DNA of 64,000 bases from Trichobilharzia szidati (GCA_944472155.2 OX235273.1:7909204-7973203); one strand, 5' to 3'. Counted from the stretch's first letter, positions 21,603 to 32,580 are shown. Notes: generated by a model not told the origin, from the sequence alone. A program made the numbers and translations.

Positions 21603-22287
21603 AGGATGTCCACTGTCTTTCACGAGCTTATATAAACCCCATAATTTCTTGGTATCCATTTCTTGTCACTCTAGAAGGATGTAGATGGTTAACAGGTTCC
21701 AATAAAATATTTCCCTACCACTGCCACAGCACCACTGAAAGCACTAAATAGGATAAAAATTGATTTTTTACCGGTGGGGATGGGATGCATGATTCTGTAT
21801 ACAACAGTGGTGTCACTGAGACTGGCAAATTTCATCCCGCCGTTGTAATCTTTCGCTTAGCTCGACAGATACTTCATGATTATTACACTGTGTAATTTAA
21901 CATTCGACCGGACATAATTCTGGAACTTTCTCACACTCTTAACATAAATACACAAATGTACAGCTATCTAGTTGACGGTGACTTTGGCGAAAAGAAAATT
22001 TTCTTCTTCACTGCAACCGTCTTTTTAATATTTGCTATGATTCAATGTGTGTATATTTATTCCGTGATCAAGTTATGCATGAATGAATGAGAATTTGGAC
22101 ACAGTTATATCAATACAACTGGCAAGTTTGGTAATATTGTGGATATACTGTCAGCCCCGTTGAAATTTATTATCATCTGATTATAGTGTGATTTGTAAAC
22201 ATCTAATATGAATTCGTTAATCAAGTATTCTCTGTCATATTTGATACCATGTGGGAAGAACAAAAAGTCACATGATTTATGTCATAC
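21603..22287. other. Unassigned DNA with a PLE 3' tail
   Basis: 21603-21870 shows nothing I can identify. 21880-22080 (+) matches the PLE-C 3' UTR, including GGAACTTTC, TACAGCTATC and the AAGAAAATTTTCTT palindrome near 22000. No gene. Confidence 0.5.
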
Positions 22288-22622
22288 TGTAACGACAGAA
22301 GGCAAGGGCCAGGCAACAGATCATTTATTAAGGAAATCAACGCATATTTATATATTTTCATGTACATTACTATGGTTATTTCAGCAAACAAACACAGTCT
22401 CACGATTGGTTGTTTCTCACGTAAAGTTAATCTTTCATCTATTTGTGACTGTTTCTTGAATGTCAAATCCTCCATATGTTAACTGCATCCGCCTACGCAA
22501 AGTCTGCTGTGGTCGGTTTTGAATCAATCTTTGTTCACATTTTCTCACGACAAATCTTGAGAACGTAAATATTGACGTAAATTACTGTCTACCAATTTGG
22601 CTAGTAGACAGCTCTCACCACA
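22288..22622 (-). mobile_element. Solo LTR-A (335 bp)
   Basis: Plus strand reads TGTAACGACAG...CTCTCACCACA with target duplication ATAC (22284-22287, 22623-22626). The terminal AGCTCTCACCACAATAC is repeated once in tandem just after. Open frames over it are chance. Confidence 0.85.
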
Positions 22623-22791
22623 ATACAGCTCTCACCACAATACAGCTTCACACAATTAAATCAATACCAAAGTCGAACTGTTAAGATGGTCGAAAGACGC
22701 TTCACTTATAATAAGCATAAAAATTATAATAGTAATTAGAATATAAAATAAAATTAAGGAAATTTCCACAACAAAGTGAGGATCAGTTACA

Positions 22792-23190
22792 GGATTTCAT
22801 CATGAGCTGACATTGGTTAGAGAACCATTGGGACTCCTCAGCAGTATGCACCAACCGGGGTTCCAACCCTCGGACCTTCTGGTTACAAGGCGAGCTCGCA
22901 TACCATAAAGCCACTGAGACCCACACTATATCATGAATTGGCAGAAGTTAGAATTCATGGGCCATTGGATCGGGTCCCAGTGGCTTAATGGTATGCGAGC
23001 TCGCCTTGTAACCAGAAGGTCCTAAGGATGGAACCCGGTTGTTGCATACTGCTGAGGAGTCCCAAACTAGGACGAAACAGCTATCCAGTACTCCCAGGTT
23101 TTCCAGTGGTTCTCTAACCAATGTCAGCTCATGATGAAAATCCTGTAACCAATCAACCAAATCTCTACAAACCAATGCTTGAAAATGCGG
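22792..23190. mobile_element. Head-to-head SINE-A pair
   Basis: Minus copy 22792-22925 (internal deletion removes the hammerhead; B box GGTTCCAACC relic), then plus copy 22926-23190 with TATCATGAATTGGCAGAAG, A box GTGGCTTAATGG and a hammerhead at 23043-23093. In that ribozyme the core is CTGAGGA (fits CUGANGA) and GAAA is intact; the triplet is ATC, with one mismatch in stem III. Confidence 0.75.
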
Positions 23191-23194
23191 ATCA

Positions 23195-23530
23195 CTTAAA
23201 CCTTGATTGATGGTCAAGATAAGGAAAGTCTTAGAACCAACTAACATCTTTTGGATACATAAGTTAGCTTTTTTTATTGGAGATCACAAAAATCGTCAGC
23301 TTCATTAATACGTGTAATAGACGAACTCTTAAGGTTGAGTTAAAATTAGTTGGTATGCTGTAGATGATTTTAAAAGCCGCTTGCCTCGTTAACATCAATC
23401 TTGCATTCTGTATCCACAAGATGAGATAGAACAGAACTGTAAATGGATTTTGTTTCTCCTTTACTTAACCACTATACAGGATTTTGTTCGGAAATCTGAT
23501 GATCTTACTTATTAAAAAATCGATAGTGTT
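23195..23530 (-). mobile_element. PLE GIY-YIG C-terminal relic (P13)
   Basis: Minus strand reads WLSKGETKSIYSSVLSHLVD and DVNEASGF, matching the second half of the PLE nuclease (compare WLVKGEQKRVYSSVTEHLV at 24.5 kb). It then decays. Truncated on both sides. Confidence 0.6.
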
Positions 23531-23585
23531 TAAAAACATCACTTTTTCTGTTAATCACGATTATTATGGAATATATATATATATA

Positions 23586-23812
23586 TTTTTATCCTTCACG
23601 TTCCCCAGTGGAACATAGGGCTTCAAGCTAGAGGCTTGAAGTTTCTGTAGCAGTGCTTATTTTACAGGATGGGGTTGCTAGCCTCACGCCCAACCTTTCC
23701 TCTTTACTAGTCCTACTACTGGCTTAGCGAGGTAAAGGAGTGCGTCGGCCGGGGTTCGAACCCCGGACCATGTGCATGGTCGGCGAGCGTCCTAACCGCT
23801 ATGCCACCGACG

Positions 23813-23815
<3 letters not shown>
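23586..23815 (-). mobile_element. SINE-D with RTE-like tail (copy D4)
   Basis: The minus-strand head (23815-23740) folds as a tRNA with a perfect 7-bp acceptor GTGCGTC/GACGCAC, A box GTGGCATAGCGG and B box GGTTCGAACCCC. The anticodon loop would be only 6 nt, so it is a tRNA relic. The tail ends TTGAAGCCCTATGTTCCACT, matching the 3' terminus of RTE-A. It sits within AT dinucleotide runs. Confidence 0.82.

Positions 23816-23852
<37 letters not shown>
23816..23852. repeat. (AT)n microsatellite
   Basis: About 18 AT units directly after SINE-D4; a shorter AT run lies on its other side near 23573-23588. Confidence 0.95.
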
Positions 23853-24229
23853 CTGTAGAGCCAGAAGAGGAAATTATCGAAAAGGATATTATTTGCTCAA
23901 TTTTCTTTTCTAAATGCCTGAATCAATATCCTAGATCTAGCTAAATTTTTGTTTTTTTCGAAAATGTTCCCACTAATAAGGAATAAAAAGACAGTCGCAG
24001 CGAAGAAAATTTTCTTTTCGACGAAGTCATCAACCAGGCTGTACATTCGTGTATTTATATCAAATGGATGGGAAAGTTCCAAAACAATTTCTGGTTAGGG
24101 GTTAAATTAATAAAAATTGCAATTAGGAATTAGAATGCCATAATAAACAGGGGTATGGGTAAAACTCGAACAAAGTAGCATTATAATAACTAAGAAGATT
24201 GACATTGTGCAATTGGGGTTAGAAATGTA

Positions 24230-24430
24230 AAAATAACAAAATATACAGGATGTTTGGATAAGAAACTAGTGTGATGAATAATTGTTTATGCAATCAGGGA
24301 TTAAATATGTAGAAATAGTAAAATGACAAAATAAACAGGAAGTGTGGATATGAAAATATGGTAGTGTAGACAGGGATTAAGAAAACTTAAAATAACATGA
24401 ATAAACAGGAAGTTTAGATAAGAAAGGCGA
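24230..24430. repeat. Tandem repeats in PLE-C 3' UTR
   Basis: Three imperfect units each carry a block like AAATAACAAAATAAACAGGA followed by TGTTTGGATAAGAAA. Starts are near 24231, 24321 and 24391. They overlap the left inverted block only in part. Confidence 0.6.
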
Positions 24431-24462
24431 TGGGATGGTCATTATTAAAAATTTTTACGTGT

Positions 24463-25491
24463 TTACGATGGCCATGGCAGGGACAGGGGTTGGACGTATT
24501 TCTTTTGGATACATAGCGTGGGTTTGAGCTTTTGGATAGCTAACGCCTCAGCTATGCCCAAATGTCTTGATTTCACTCCCTTTGATAGGTTTGATTGAAT
24601 CTTGTAAATTACTTTGAAGGACTTTTCGAAAGGCGCTGAATGTCCTGAGTTGACCAGATGTTCTGTCACTGAACTGTATACACGTTTTTGCTCTCCTTTT
24701 ACCAGCCAGGCTGGGTAGTGTTCACGAGCGCGTTTTCCAAGTTGGCGCATGGTACGGCCGATGTACTCAGCTCCACAAGAGCAAGTGAACTGGTATATGC
24801 ATGTTGAGGTGGCCCAATGCGACAGCTTGTCTTTCGCGCTCTGGTTGAGCAGTTTATTGCAGGAAAACGTCAGTCGTAGGCTTGCGACGAAGTATGTTTC
24901 CCTCAGCGACTTGGAGAGGCGTTTGCGAAGGATTTCTGCTTCGATATCACCTTTGAATTGTAGATTAAGCAGAAGTATTTTCTTTGGGACGGATTGGACT
25001 TGTTCAGAAGTCTTCTTTGATTTGAGATTCTTGTCTATGAACCTGGGTGGGAAACCGTTTTCCATCAGGGATTTTCGGAAATTACGCAGTTCTTCTTCCA
25101 TCACTTCCTCGCTGCATATCTTCCGAATCCTCGAGGAAAGAGCGTGTATCAGGTTCCTCTTTCTGCTTAGTGGTACGAAGCTTTGAAAGTTGATGAATTG
25201 TCCAGTCCATGTAGGCTTTTTGTATATGGACCTTTTCAAAGAGTCGTTGTCATTTCTTGTCAGATGGACTTCCAGGAAGTGGAACATTCCGTCGGATTCG
25301 GTCTCAAGTGTAAAGTCGATGTTTGGGTGGGCGTTGTCGAAGATTTGAAGTAGGTTTTCAAGGTCTAGCTTCTCATCGCAAATGATGAAAGTATCATCAA
25401 TGTATCTCTTGTAGAGATGAAGGTCGTCGATAGTTGATGATAAGAGGTTGTTTTCGAGGCTGGCCTGATTGAATAAACAATTATTCACCAC
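24463..25491 (-). CDS. Penelope-like RT (C-terminal part) plus GIY-YIG endonuclease
   Basis: A 342-codon open frame. Residues 10-33 are the end of the RT palm with catalytic YIDD at 30-33; 90-170 is the linker (KKPTWTGQF, MENGFPPRFIDKN); 231-258 is the nuclease start CIYQFTCSCGAEYIGRT with Arg/Glu/His following; TEHLVNSGH at 276-284; the C-terminus is KLKPTLCIQKK. The first nine codons come from the inverted flanking repeat. Motifs A and B of the RT are missing, so it cannot copy RNA; the nuclease could be intact. It may be a recently truncated copy. Confidence 0.85.
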   Translation of the reverse strand: MVNNCLFNQASLENNLLSSTIDDLHLYKRYIDDTFIICDEKLDLENLLQIFDNAHPNIDFTLETESDGMFHFLEVHLTRNDNDSLKRSIYKKPTWTGQFINFQSFVPLSRKRNLIHALSSRIRKICSEEVMEEELRNFRKSLMENGFPPRFIDKNLKSKKTSEQVQSVPKKILLLNLQFKGDIEAEILRKRLSKSLRETYFVASLRLTFSCNKLLNQSAKDKLSHWATSTCIYQFTCSCGAEYIGRTMRQLGKRAREHYPAWLVKGEQKRVYSSVTEHLVNSGHSAPFEKSFKVIYKIQSNLSKGVKSRHLGIAEALAIQKLKPTLCIQKKYVQPLSLPWPS

Positions 25492-26016
25492 ACTAGTTTC
25501 TTATCCAAACATCCTGTATATTTTGTTATTTTTTACATTTCTAACCCCAATTGCACAATGTCAATCTTCTTAGTTATTATAATGCTACTTTGTTCGAGTT
25601 TTACCCATCCCCCTGTTTATTATGGCATTCTAATTCCTAATTGTATTTTTTTATTAATTTAACCCCTAACCAGAAATTGTTTTGGAACTTTCCCATCCAT
25701 TTGATATAAATACACGAATGTACAGCCTGGTTGATGACTTCGTCGAAAAGAAAATTTTCTTCGCTGCAACTGTCTTTTTGTTCCCAGTACGTTAAATAAC
25801 CTAGAAAAAAAATCTTGGACATTGTAAGGAGTCCATGTGCATGTAATAACACACAACAGGATAGGTGAGATAGGTTGAAAGTATTAAAAAGAGACAAATG
25901 ATAGTTAGATGGAGACAGGCAAGATGATTAATCACTGAATCTTTGTTTATTGATTCATCAACACTGCACATGTGTGTTTCTAGGATTACTTTGCAAGGAT
26001 TAGATTTCTTTTTACA

Positions 26017-26525
26017 AGTTTGACCAAGGATTGATATCAGTTAGATAACACCATTGGAAAACCAACAGGGAGTACTGGACAGCCAGCTGTTTCGTCCCAC
26101 TAGTTTTGGATTCATTGACAGTGCGCAATCACCGATAGGGTTCGAACCCAGGACCTTCCAGTTAAAATGTGACGACAGAAGGCAAGAGTCAGGCAACAGA
26201 TCATTTATTAAGGAAATCAACACATATTTATATATGTTTTCATGTACATTACTATGGATAGGTAAACAAACAAACACAGTCTTCCGATTGGTTGTTTCTC
26301 ATGACTTCATGTACATTACTATGGATATGTAAACAAACAAACACAGTCTTCCGATTGGTTGTTTCTCACGACAAATCTTGGGAACGTTAATATATTGACG
26401 TAAATTACTGTCTACCAATTTGGCTAGTAGACAGCTCTCACCACAAAAAGACAAGCTCTCATTCCATTCAGACACTGGGATGCGATTCAATGACTAGCCC
26501 ATGAATTCTCACTTCTACTAATTCT
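26017..26525 (-). mobile_element. SINE-B split by a solo LTR
   Basis: Minus SINE-B: 26446-26525 (head side) and 26017-26167 (B box GGTTCGAACCC, decayed hammerhead with a C-TCAATGA core). Joining AAAA to GACAAGCTC restores the SINE across the LTR-A at 26168-26445. Confidence 0.7.
26168..26445 (-). mobile_element. Solo LTR-A (278 bp) with internal duplication
   Basis: Plus strand TGTGACGACAG...CTCACCACA; target duplication AAAA (26164-26167, 26446-26449). A 67-bp segment starting at 26239 is repeated in tandem (to about 26372), and part of the 3' half is missing. Confidence 0.8.
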
Positions 26526-26840
26526 TGTTAGAATTCATAGGCTGGCCATTGAGAAGTTGGGTCCTACAATGGCTGAATGGTAGACGAGCTTGTCTTTTAA
26601 CCTGAAGGTCCTTGGTTCGAACCCTATCGGTGAGTGCGCACTGTCAATGAATCCAAAACTAGTGGGATGAAACAGCACTCCCTGGTGGTTGGTTTTCAAT
26701 GGTTCTCTAACTTATATCAATCCGTGATCAACTCGTAAAATCAAAACTAACCCTTACAAACCAAACTATAAAAAATTAATCTGATGCTCGTTAGTGACTT
26801 GCTACAGGACAGAGTTTTCTGGAGTTCCAGTGAGAAATCT
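26526..26840 (+). mobile_element. SINE-B (plus)
   Basis: GTTAGAATTCATAGGCTGGC start, A box ATGGCTGAATGG, B box GGTTCGAACCC, hammerhead relic with core TCAATGA, and tail TAACCCTTACAAACCAA. It faces the minus SINE-B at 26.0-26.5 kb, another head-to-head pair. Confidence 0.72.
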
Positions 26841-27487
26841 CTTTCTGCTTTTTCCTGCCTCTATATTGATGAGTTTGTTTTTACTCTATTCTTGTTTTTC
26901 ATTTCGATATGATTATTTACTATAATTTATGCAAAATAAAAACGTGATCAAATGTTTATTTGTTTGTCCATTATTTCTAGGAAAACATAACACAGATATT
27001 GGACATTTTTAAAAATCATTATCGTTATTTTCCAGCTCATATAATTCTCGTAGGTTGTGTGAGGGAAGGAAAGGCAATCGTTACAAAGACACACACACAT
27101 AGAGGGAGAGACAGTAGAGAAGAGAAACTCTCCTTCAAATGACCTTGAAGTAGTGTAAATAAACAAGCTTTGTACAGAATCCATTGTTACAAGTGTACAT
27201 ATCGAAGTATATTCGTTCATTCATTCAGACTAAAAAAATTCCTGTCCTTATGACAGTCAGGTGATGTGTATTCATCAAAATTATTGATTAGATTTTCAAT
27301 TTTACATTATTTTGTTTGTTTGTGAAATAATGGAGACGATTTTTAGTTGAATAAATTTTGGCGGTCTGCTTAAATGATTGGGCTACAAAAAAATTTCCAT
27401 CCATCATAATGATTAAAGACTTCTGAATTTCTTATCTATTTTGATTATGTAATTATAACCACTAATCATTAACTGCATGAAGTTGCA
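26841..27487. other. Unassigned AT-rich DNA
   Basis: No recognisable gene or repeat family; a short CA run lies near 27090-27100. The open minus-strand stretch 26948-27220 lacks any motif. Confidence 0.4.
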
Positions 27488-28494
27488 CATTATTATTATT
27501 ATTCCCTTGGGTTCCTAGTGGAACATACGGCTTCAACTGCACGTCTCCACTTGCTTCTGTCTTCTGATGTACTTTTCACCTGCATCCATGTTAATCCATA
27601 CTGTTTCGACTCCTCTTCACATGATCTCCTCCATGTCACCCTTGCACTGACGTCCCACTACTCGCCACTTCCCTTTCGGGTTCCACTCGACCACTGGCCT
27701 GACGCGCGATGTCACCCAGTGGCCTCCTCAGCTCATCGAGTGTCCAATCCATCTCCACTTTCTCCTGCATATTTGTTCAGCGATTGGTTCTTGTTTTGTT
27801 CGTTCCCATAGTTTCTTGTTGGTGATTCTTTCCGGCCGTCTGATCTTGAGTATAGAGCGAAGACAGTTGTTGATGTAGGTCTGCAGCAGGCTGTTAGAAA
27901 TATTCTTTGTGACCCGCCAAGTTTCTGATTCGTATAGAAGAACTGACTGACTTCACGTTTGTATTGAAAATCCGAATCATTTTGTTGTTGATGTTGAGGA
28001 GTGACGAAGATTTCCAGATTGGTTGTTTCAGGTTGATGAATGTGTTTCTCGACTTCCCGATTCTCGATTTGACATCCTCGTTCCTTCCGTTCCTCCTGTA
28101 GTTGAGACAATGCTCCCTACCTAGATAAGTGAAAGAATTAACCTCTTTCAAGTTCTTCCCGTTGATGGTGATTGGCGCTGGATGTTGCTGCTGCTGTTGT
28201 TGCTGCTGTTGTTGTTGGTTGGTTATTTTCACAACCTCCATCTTGTCTATGTTCACGTGGAGTAGTCCTGTCTTTGCTGCTTCTTCGACCAGTTTGTCGG
28301 TTTCCGCTTAAAAGTCTTCGATTTTGTGTGACATCAAACATCAATCATCCACGCGCGAAATCCAGGTCTTCTGGATTCTTCACGTCGATCCAGGATATCC
28401 CTGTGTTCGCGTTTCCCACTGTCTAACGCATAATCCAGTCCACCACAAATAGGAATATCATTGGTGATAATAAGCACCCTTGTCTGACTACGGA
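27488..28494 (-). mobile_element. RTE-A LINE copy 5
   Basis: Minus strand from 28494: motif B region (TNDIPI... after QGCLL-like DNA), a decayed motif C (DFARG-LMFDVTQ), a Gln-rich linker (CAA/CAG near 28175-28215), PITINGKNLKEVNSFTYLG, IKSRIGKSRNTFINLK-like frames, and the GTTCC(A)CTAGGAACCC terminus near 27495. Same subfamily as copies at 0.3 and 44.8 kb. Broken frames. Confidence 0.83.
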
Positions 28495-28800
28495 TTGATA
28501 TCAGTTAGAAGACCATTGAAAACCAGCTGTGAGTACTGGACAGCCAGTTGTTTCTTCACAGTAGTTTGGGACTCAACGGCAGTACACACCCACCGGCAGG
28601 GGTCGAACCCAAGACCTTCCGATTAGAAGGCAAGCTCGTAGATCATTCATCCTCTGGGACCCGACTCCTCAATGGCAGTCCATGAATTCTAACCTCTCTA
28701 ACTGATATATCAGTTCGTGGTCAGACTCGTAAAAACAAATCTAATCCTTACAAACCAACCTTTGAAAATTAATCTGCTGTTCGCTAGTGGCTAGCTATAG
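28495..28800. mobile_element. Head-to-head SINE-B pair
   Basis: Minus SINE-B 28495-28690 with B box GGTTCGACCCC-like, hammerhead relic with core CCGTTGA, then a plus 3' part 28691-28800 (TCTAATCCTTACAAACCAA). It separates RTE-A5 from RTE-B1. Confidence 0.68.
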
Positions 28801-29945
28801 GATGAGGCGTCCGTCAAGGATGCCCATTATCCCCATTCCTATTCAACTTCATCATAGACGTATTAATGGACTTAACCCTAACACACTTCAGCGACTCAGG
28901 GGTTGACTTGCTACCAGGGAATAATCTCGTCGACTTAGAATATGCGGACGATGTAGTCCTTCTAGGCGAGGACGCTGACAAAATGCAGAGTCTACTGAAC
29001 ACCTTGAGCAACAATCTTTGTATGTTTGGCATGCGATTCGCCACTGTAAAATGTAAGATGATGCTGCAGGATTGGACTTCACTGACCCTTAGATTAGAAA
29101 TACGAAGTGAAGTGGTAGAGCACGTTGACCACTTCACTTACTTGGGAAGTACCATCAGCCAGTGCCAACGGGTTGACCCCCGACGAAATCTCAGCATGAA
29201 TACAGAGGGCTAGTTTCGCATATGCCAGTTTACGCCGTCTCTGGCGTAGACATGATATCCGACTATCGACGAAAGGGCGTGTGTACTGCTCAACAGTCCG
29301 CTCCGTCCTCCTTTATGTCTGTGAGTGAGACCTGGCCATTGAGAGGAGAAGACATGAAAAGATTAGCTGTCTTCGATCATAGGTGTCTGCGTTCCATCTC
29401 CCATGTGAAGTGGTATAATAAGGTGAGCAATATTGAGGTTAGGCGTCGGTCAAGTGGTAGGTAAGGCGGGGAAATCAATAGACGAAACTGTGAAATTACA
29501 TCGACTGAGATGGTTAGGACATGTGTTACGTATGCCTAGTCATCGCCTTCCTCGACGGGCAATGCTAGCTGATATAGGGTCAGGCCGGAAAAGAGCTAGC
29601 GGCGGTCAAACGAAAACATGGCTTCACCAGTCAATGAAATCTACAACGGTAGGAAGCTGTAGACTTCCTGGTTGGGGTCCTCGGGACGGTAAAAACCAAT
29701 GGTTGGAAACAATTGGTGACATGGCTCAAAATCGTTCTCAATAGCTGGCTGGCGCAGATGCATCCACTCCTTGTGACTTATGATTTCCGTTATTACTATT
29801 CCTTTGTCTCACACCTCTGTTTACTGTCTATATTATGCATTTCTTCTGCTTTCTTCTCTTGCTTTGTGTGCAACATGGAAGGAGTGTGGCGACTTGAACT
29901 GCCGCACATATGTGCAAAGTTCTATGTCGAAAACCGACCGACCGA
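28801..29945 (+). mobile_element. RTE-B LINE copy 1 with (CCGA)n tail
   Basis: A second RTE family. The frame 28866-29213 reads VDLEYADDVVLLGED (motif C, YADD intact) and VEHVDHFTYLGSTISQCQR. After frameshifts, VKLHRLRWLGHVLRMPSHRLP follows near 29500. The 3' UTR ends AAGTTCTATGTCGAAAACCG with CCGA repeats at 29930-29945. 5' truncated in the RT; dead. Confidence 0.87.
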
Positions 29946-30475
29946 TACAATATGGTAGGACAGAGTCAAAATTCTCAAAAGTAATATAGGTAGGTAGGTG
30001 GAGAGAGGGAGAGGTTGATTACTGAATCCTGCCTGGTTCATCGAATCTAAACCCAACACATGCAATGGAAGTGACTCAACCCAAATACCACAGATATGGA
30101 AGATATTATTATTACCAGTCCAATCAGAGGATAATAAATAATCTTAAAATTCTATTTCAATTCACATACATTTTAACATTCAACCAAGTTACTTACTTTG
30201 ACTATAAAAACATCTTATTTCCCATCTGATTTTATTTCATTGATAACCCTAATATCCTTATTTCCGAATGTACATTATCTTACATTGATTGTATTCAAAT
30301 GTCTAATCATCAATTTTTACTAATGTATATAAATGAAGCAAGAAAGTTGTGTGAGTAGTGTCTTGGTATGATTATGAGCAGAGTATCAGTTGTGCTGGAA
30401 ACGTAAATATTACTAATGCATAACACTGTGTGATTTTATCAAAACCAATATTGTATCCATGATAGAGTTATACTC
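29946..30475 (+). mobile_element. PLE-D C-terminal region and 3' UTR (copy)
   Basis: Matches 48.90-49.38 kb at roughly 80-85% by eye over about 500 bp, including the block ATTGATTACTGAAT...CCTGGTTCATCGA and CTATAAAAACATCTTATTTC. Frames are broken. Confidence 0.6.
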
Positions 30476-30761
30476 TACCACAGTGCCCAAGTTTTATCCG
30501 CATATCGGTAATACACACATGGAGGTTTTGCTAGCCCAACCTTCAAACAGACTACCCTTCCACTTCGATGAAAAAATCAACTCAAAGAAAGATTTTCAAC
30601 AATTTAGAAGAAAAAAATCGATAGTCATTGCATGGGCAGGGGGGGAGAGGGAGGGTGTTGCGAATTCCTCTCAAAATAAGGAATAATAGCCGTAAATGTT
30701 TATTTATACTTTTGTACTCTACCACAGTGCATAAATCGTACTCTTTTCTAAACCAAGAAGA

Positions 30762-30945
30762 GATATCAGTTAGAGAACCAATGAAAAGTAGGGAGTACTG
30801 ACGCAGCAGTTTCATGCTTGTTGGTGACTCTTCAGTATTATGAACTCATGACCGTATGAGAGATCGGATCCATGATCTTGACGTTATAAGGCCAGAGAGT
30901 TGATCATCCAGTCACTGGGATACAATCTAATGGCTTATAACCAGT
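30762..30945 (-). mobile_element. SINE-B, diverged
   Basis: Recognisable ATATCAGTTAGAGAACCA at the 3' side and CACTGGGATAC in the head; the hammerhead and B box have decayed. It truncates the PLE to its right. Confidence 0.55.
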
Positions 30946-31945
30946 GTGATGTCTGTAGTCCTTTCTTTGGTACAGACTGAATTCTATCCTCTTGTCCTTT
31001 TACCAACCATGCCGGATAATGTTCAGATATGCGTTTGGAAAGTGTGCGCTTTGTGCGGCCAATATAACTAGCTGCACACGAGTATGTGAATTTGAAACCA
31101 CACATTGAAGTGACCCAAAACGGCAATTTATGCTTCACACATCCACTGTAGAAATTGATCCGTAGTTCAGACACAAAGAAGGCATTTCTCAATCATCTGG
31201 ATAGGCAGCAGTTCTTCAGAATCTCAGCAGCAGTATCACCTTTAAATTCGGCGTTCATAAATAGCAGTTTCTTCTGCACCATCTGGGTTCTTTTGGGCTT
31301 TTACTTTACCTTCATGTCTTTGTTGATGAATCTTCGAGGATATCCATTTTCTATGAGGACTTGTCTGACTAGCTCCAGTTCCCCATTGATTCTATCACTG
31401 CTACATATCCTTCTTATTCTTGAGGGTAAGGAGTGGATCAGATTTCTCTTTCTTCTCAAAGGGATCCAACTATGAAAATTCTCGTATTGACCATTCCATG
31501 TTAGTTTCCTGTAGATTGATCTTTGAAGAAAAACTGTCAGATCTCCATTTTGAATTCCGAGTTCATAGCTGATTTTGGATATGAACTGGATAGGATGATG
31601 GCAGTTGCTGAACCCCCTAGTTATCATTTCAATGTTAGCATTCTCGTCACATATGATGAAAGTATCATCCATGTATTTCTGGTACATATGACAACATACC
31701 ATTCGCTAAACTTGCCAAGAAGCAGTCTGCAAGTAAAGGACCCAATAGTGTCCCCATTGTCCCTCCATCTCTTTGTCTATTGAGCGTGTTGTTAAACTTG
31801 AACTGGACACTGAAAGTCCATTTCAATTGTAGTTTCTTTAAGGAATGGATAGATAAATTTCTGTCTTTAGTTGTTCGATTTTGCATCACGAACCAACAAG
31901 GTGAAAAAAAAACGCTAATGTCTGTGGTGTATTCAATTCTCATTT
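30946..31945 (-). mobile_element. PLE RT plus GIY-YIG relic (P5)
   Basis: Minus strand, three frames in order: MGTLLGPLLADCFLASLANG (motif B), then 31702-31301 with HMYQKYMDDTFIICDENAN (catalytic YMDD), RRKRNLIHSLPSRIRRICSS and IENGYPRRFINKD, then 31192-30946 with YSCAASYIGRTKRTLSKRIS and EHYPAWLVKGQ. Two or more frameshifts. The nuclease is cut off by a SINE at 30945. Similar to P4 but a different sublineage. Confidence 0.83.
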
Positions 31946-32235
31946 AGTAGATGAACAAGAAGTTGAATTCCACTCATTTTCACTGAAAGATTGTTTCACG
32001 ACAAGAAAAAAACGCACACATACATGCAAACAAGATTATTTTCATTGGTCAATTTATGACCGAAATCACAAATTCGATCTACATACAGAAAATTCTAGCA
32101 TATATGTGAGTGCGCAATTATTATTTAGCTTTAAAATGAATATTACTCTAATAAATAAGATAAATAATGTTTAATTAATTTAAATTTTCAAGTATTGCTT
32201 CTGTAGGGTTCTTTTGTTTTGTTTGATTGCATGGA
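31946..32235. other. Unassigned AT-rich DNA
   Basis: Nothing recognisable. Confidence 0.35.
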
Positions 32236-32580
32236 GGAATTCATCTCAATGAGCTGACATCAGTTAGATAACCACTAGAAAACCTGGAGTACTGGACAGC
32301 CGGGTGTTTCGTCCTAGTTTGGGACTCTTCAGCAGTACGCACTATGTCGTGAATTGGCAGAAGTTAGAATTCAAGGACCATTGGATCGGGTCCCAGTGGC
32401 TCAATGGTCTACGACCTCGCTAGCCTTGTAACCAGAAGGTCCTGGGTTCGAACCACCTGTGGTGGGTGCGTACTGATAAAGAGTCCCAAACTAGGACGAA
32501 ACAGCTGTCCAGTACTTCCAGGTTTTCCAATAGTTCTCTAACTGATGTCAGCTCATGATGAAATCCTCCGTGTAATCTAA
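32236..32580. mobile_element. Head-to-head SINE-A pair with one consensus hammerhead
   Basis: Minus copy 32236-32345 is cut right after its hammerhead, then the plus copy starts TATGTCGTGAATTGGCAGAAG and has A box GTGGCTCAATGG and B box GGTTCGAACC. The minus ribozyme (32343-32287) fits the consensus; in the plus one the core is ATAAAGA. Confidence 0.75.
32287..32343 (-). ncRNA. Hammerhead ribozyme in SINE-A (consensus core)
   Basis: Stem I GTACTG/CAGTAC, core CTGAAGA, stem II GTCC/GGAC with loop CAAACTA, GAAAC, stem III ACA/TGT closed by a 6-nt loop CCCGGC, triplet GTC. The stem III loop is longer than in the other copies, which might stabilise the monomer fold. Activity untested. Confidence 0.65.

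Larger units (their letters stand above)
23980..25784 (-). mobile_element. PLE-C with near-identical inverted ends (P4)
   Basis: Left block 23980-24288 and right block 25474-25784 are reverse complements with only a few differences. Between them, on minus, lie the RT motif C, linker, GIY-YIG nuclease and 3' UTR. The left block is the natural end of the 3' UTR; the right block is an inverted copy of it, joined directly to the truncated RT. PLEs are known for terminal repeats in direct or inverted order. The closeness of the arms suggests the youngest PLE in the window. Confidence 0.85.

Noticed and set aside
23740..23815. A complete-looking tRNA on the minus strand
   Set aside because: The acceptor stem and boxes are perfect but the anticodon loop would have 6 nt and the unit is the head of SINE-D4.
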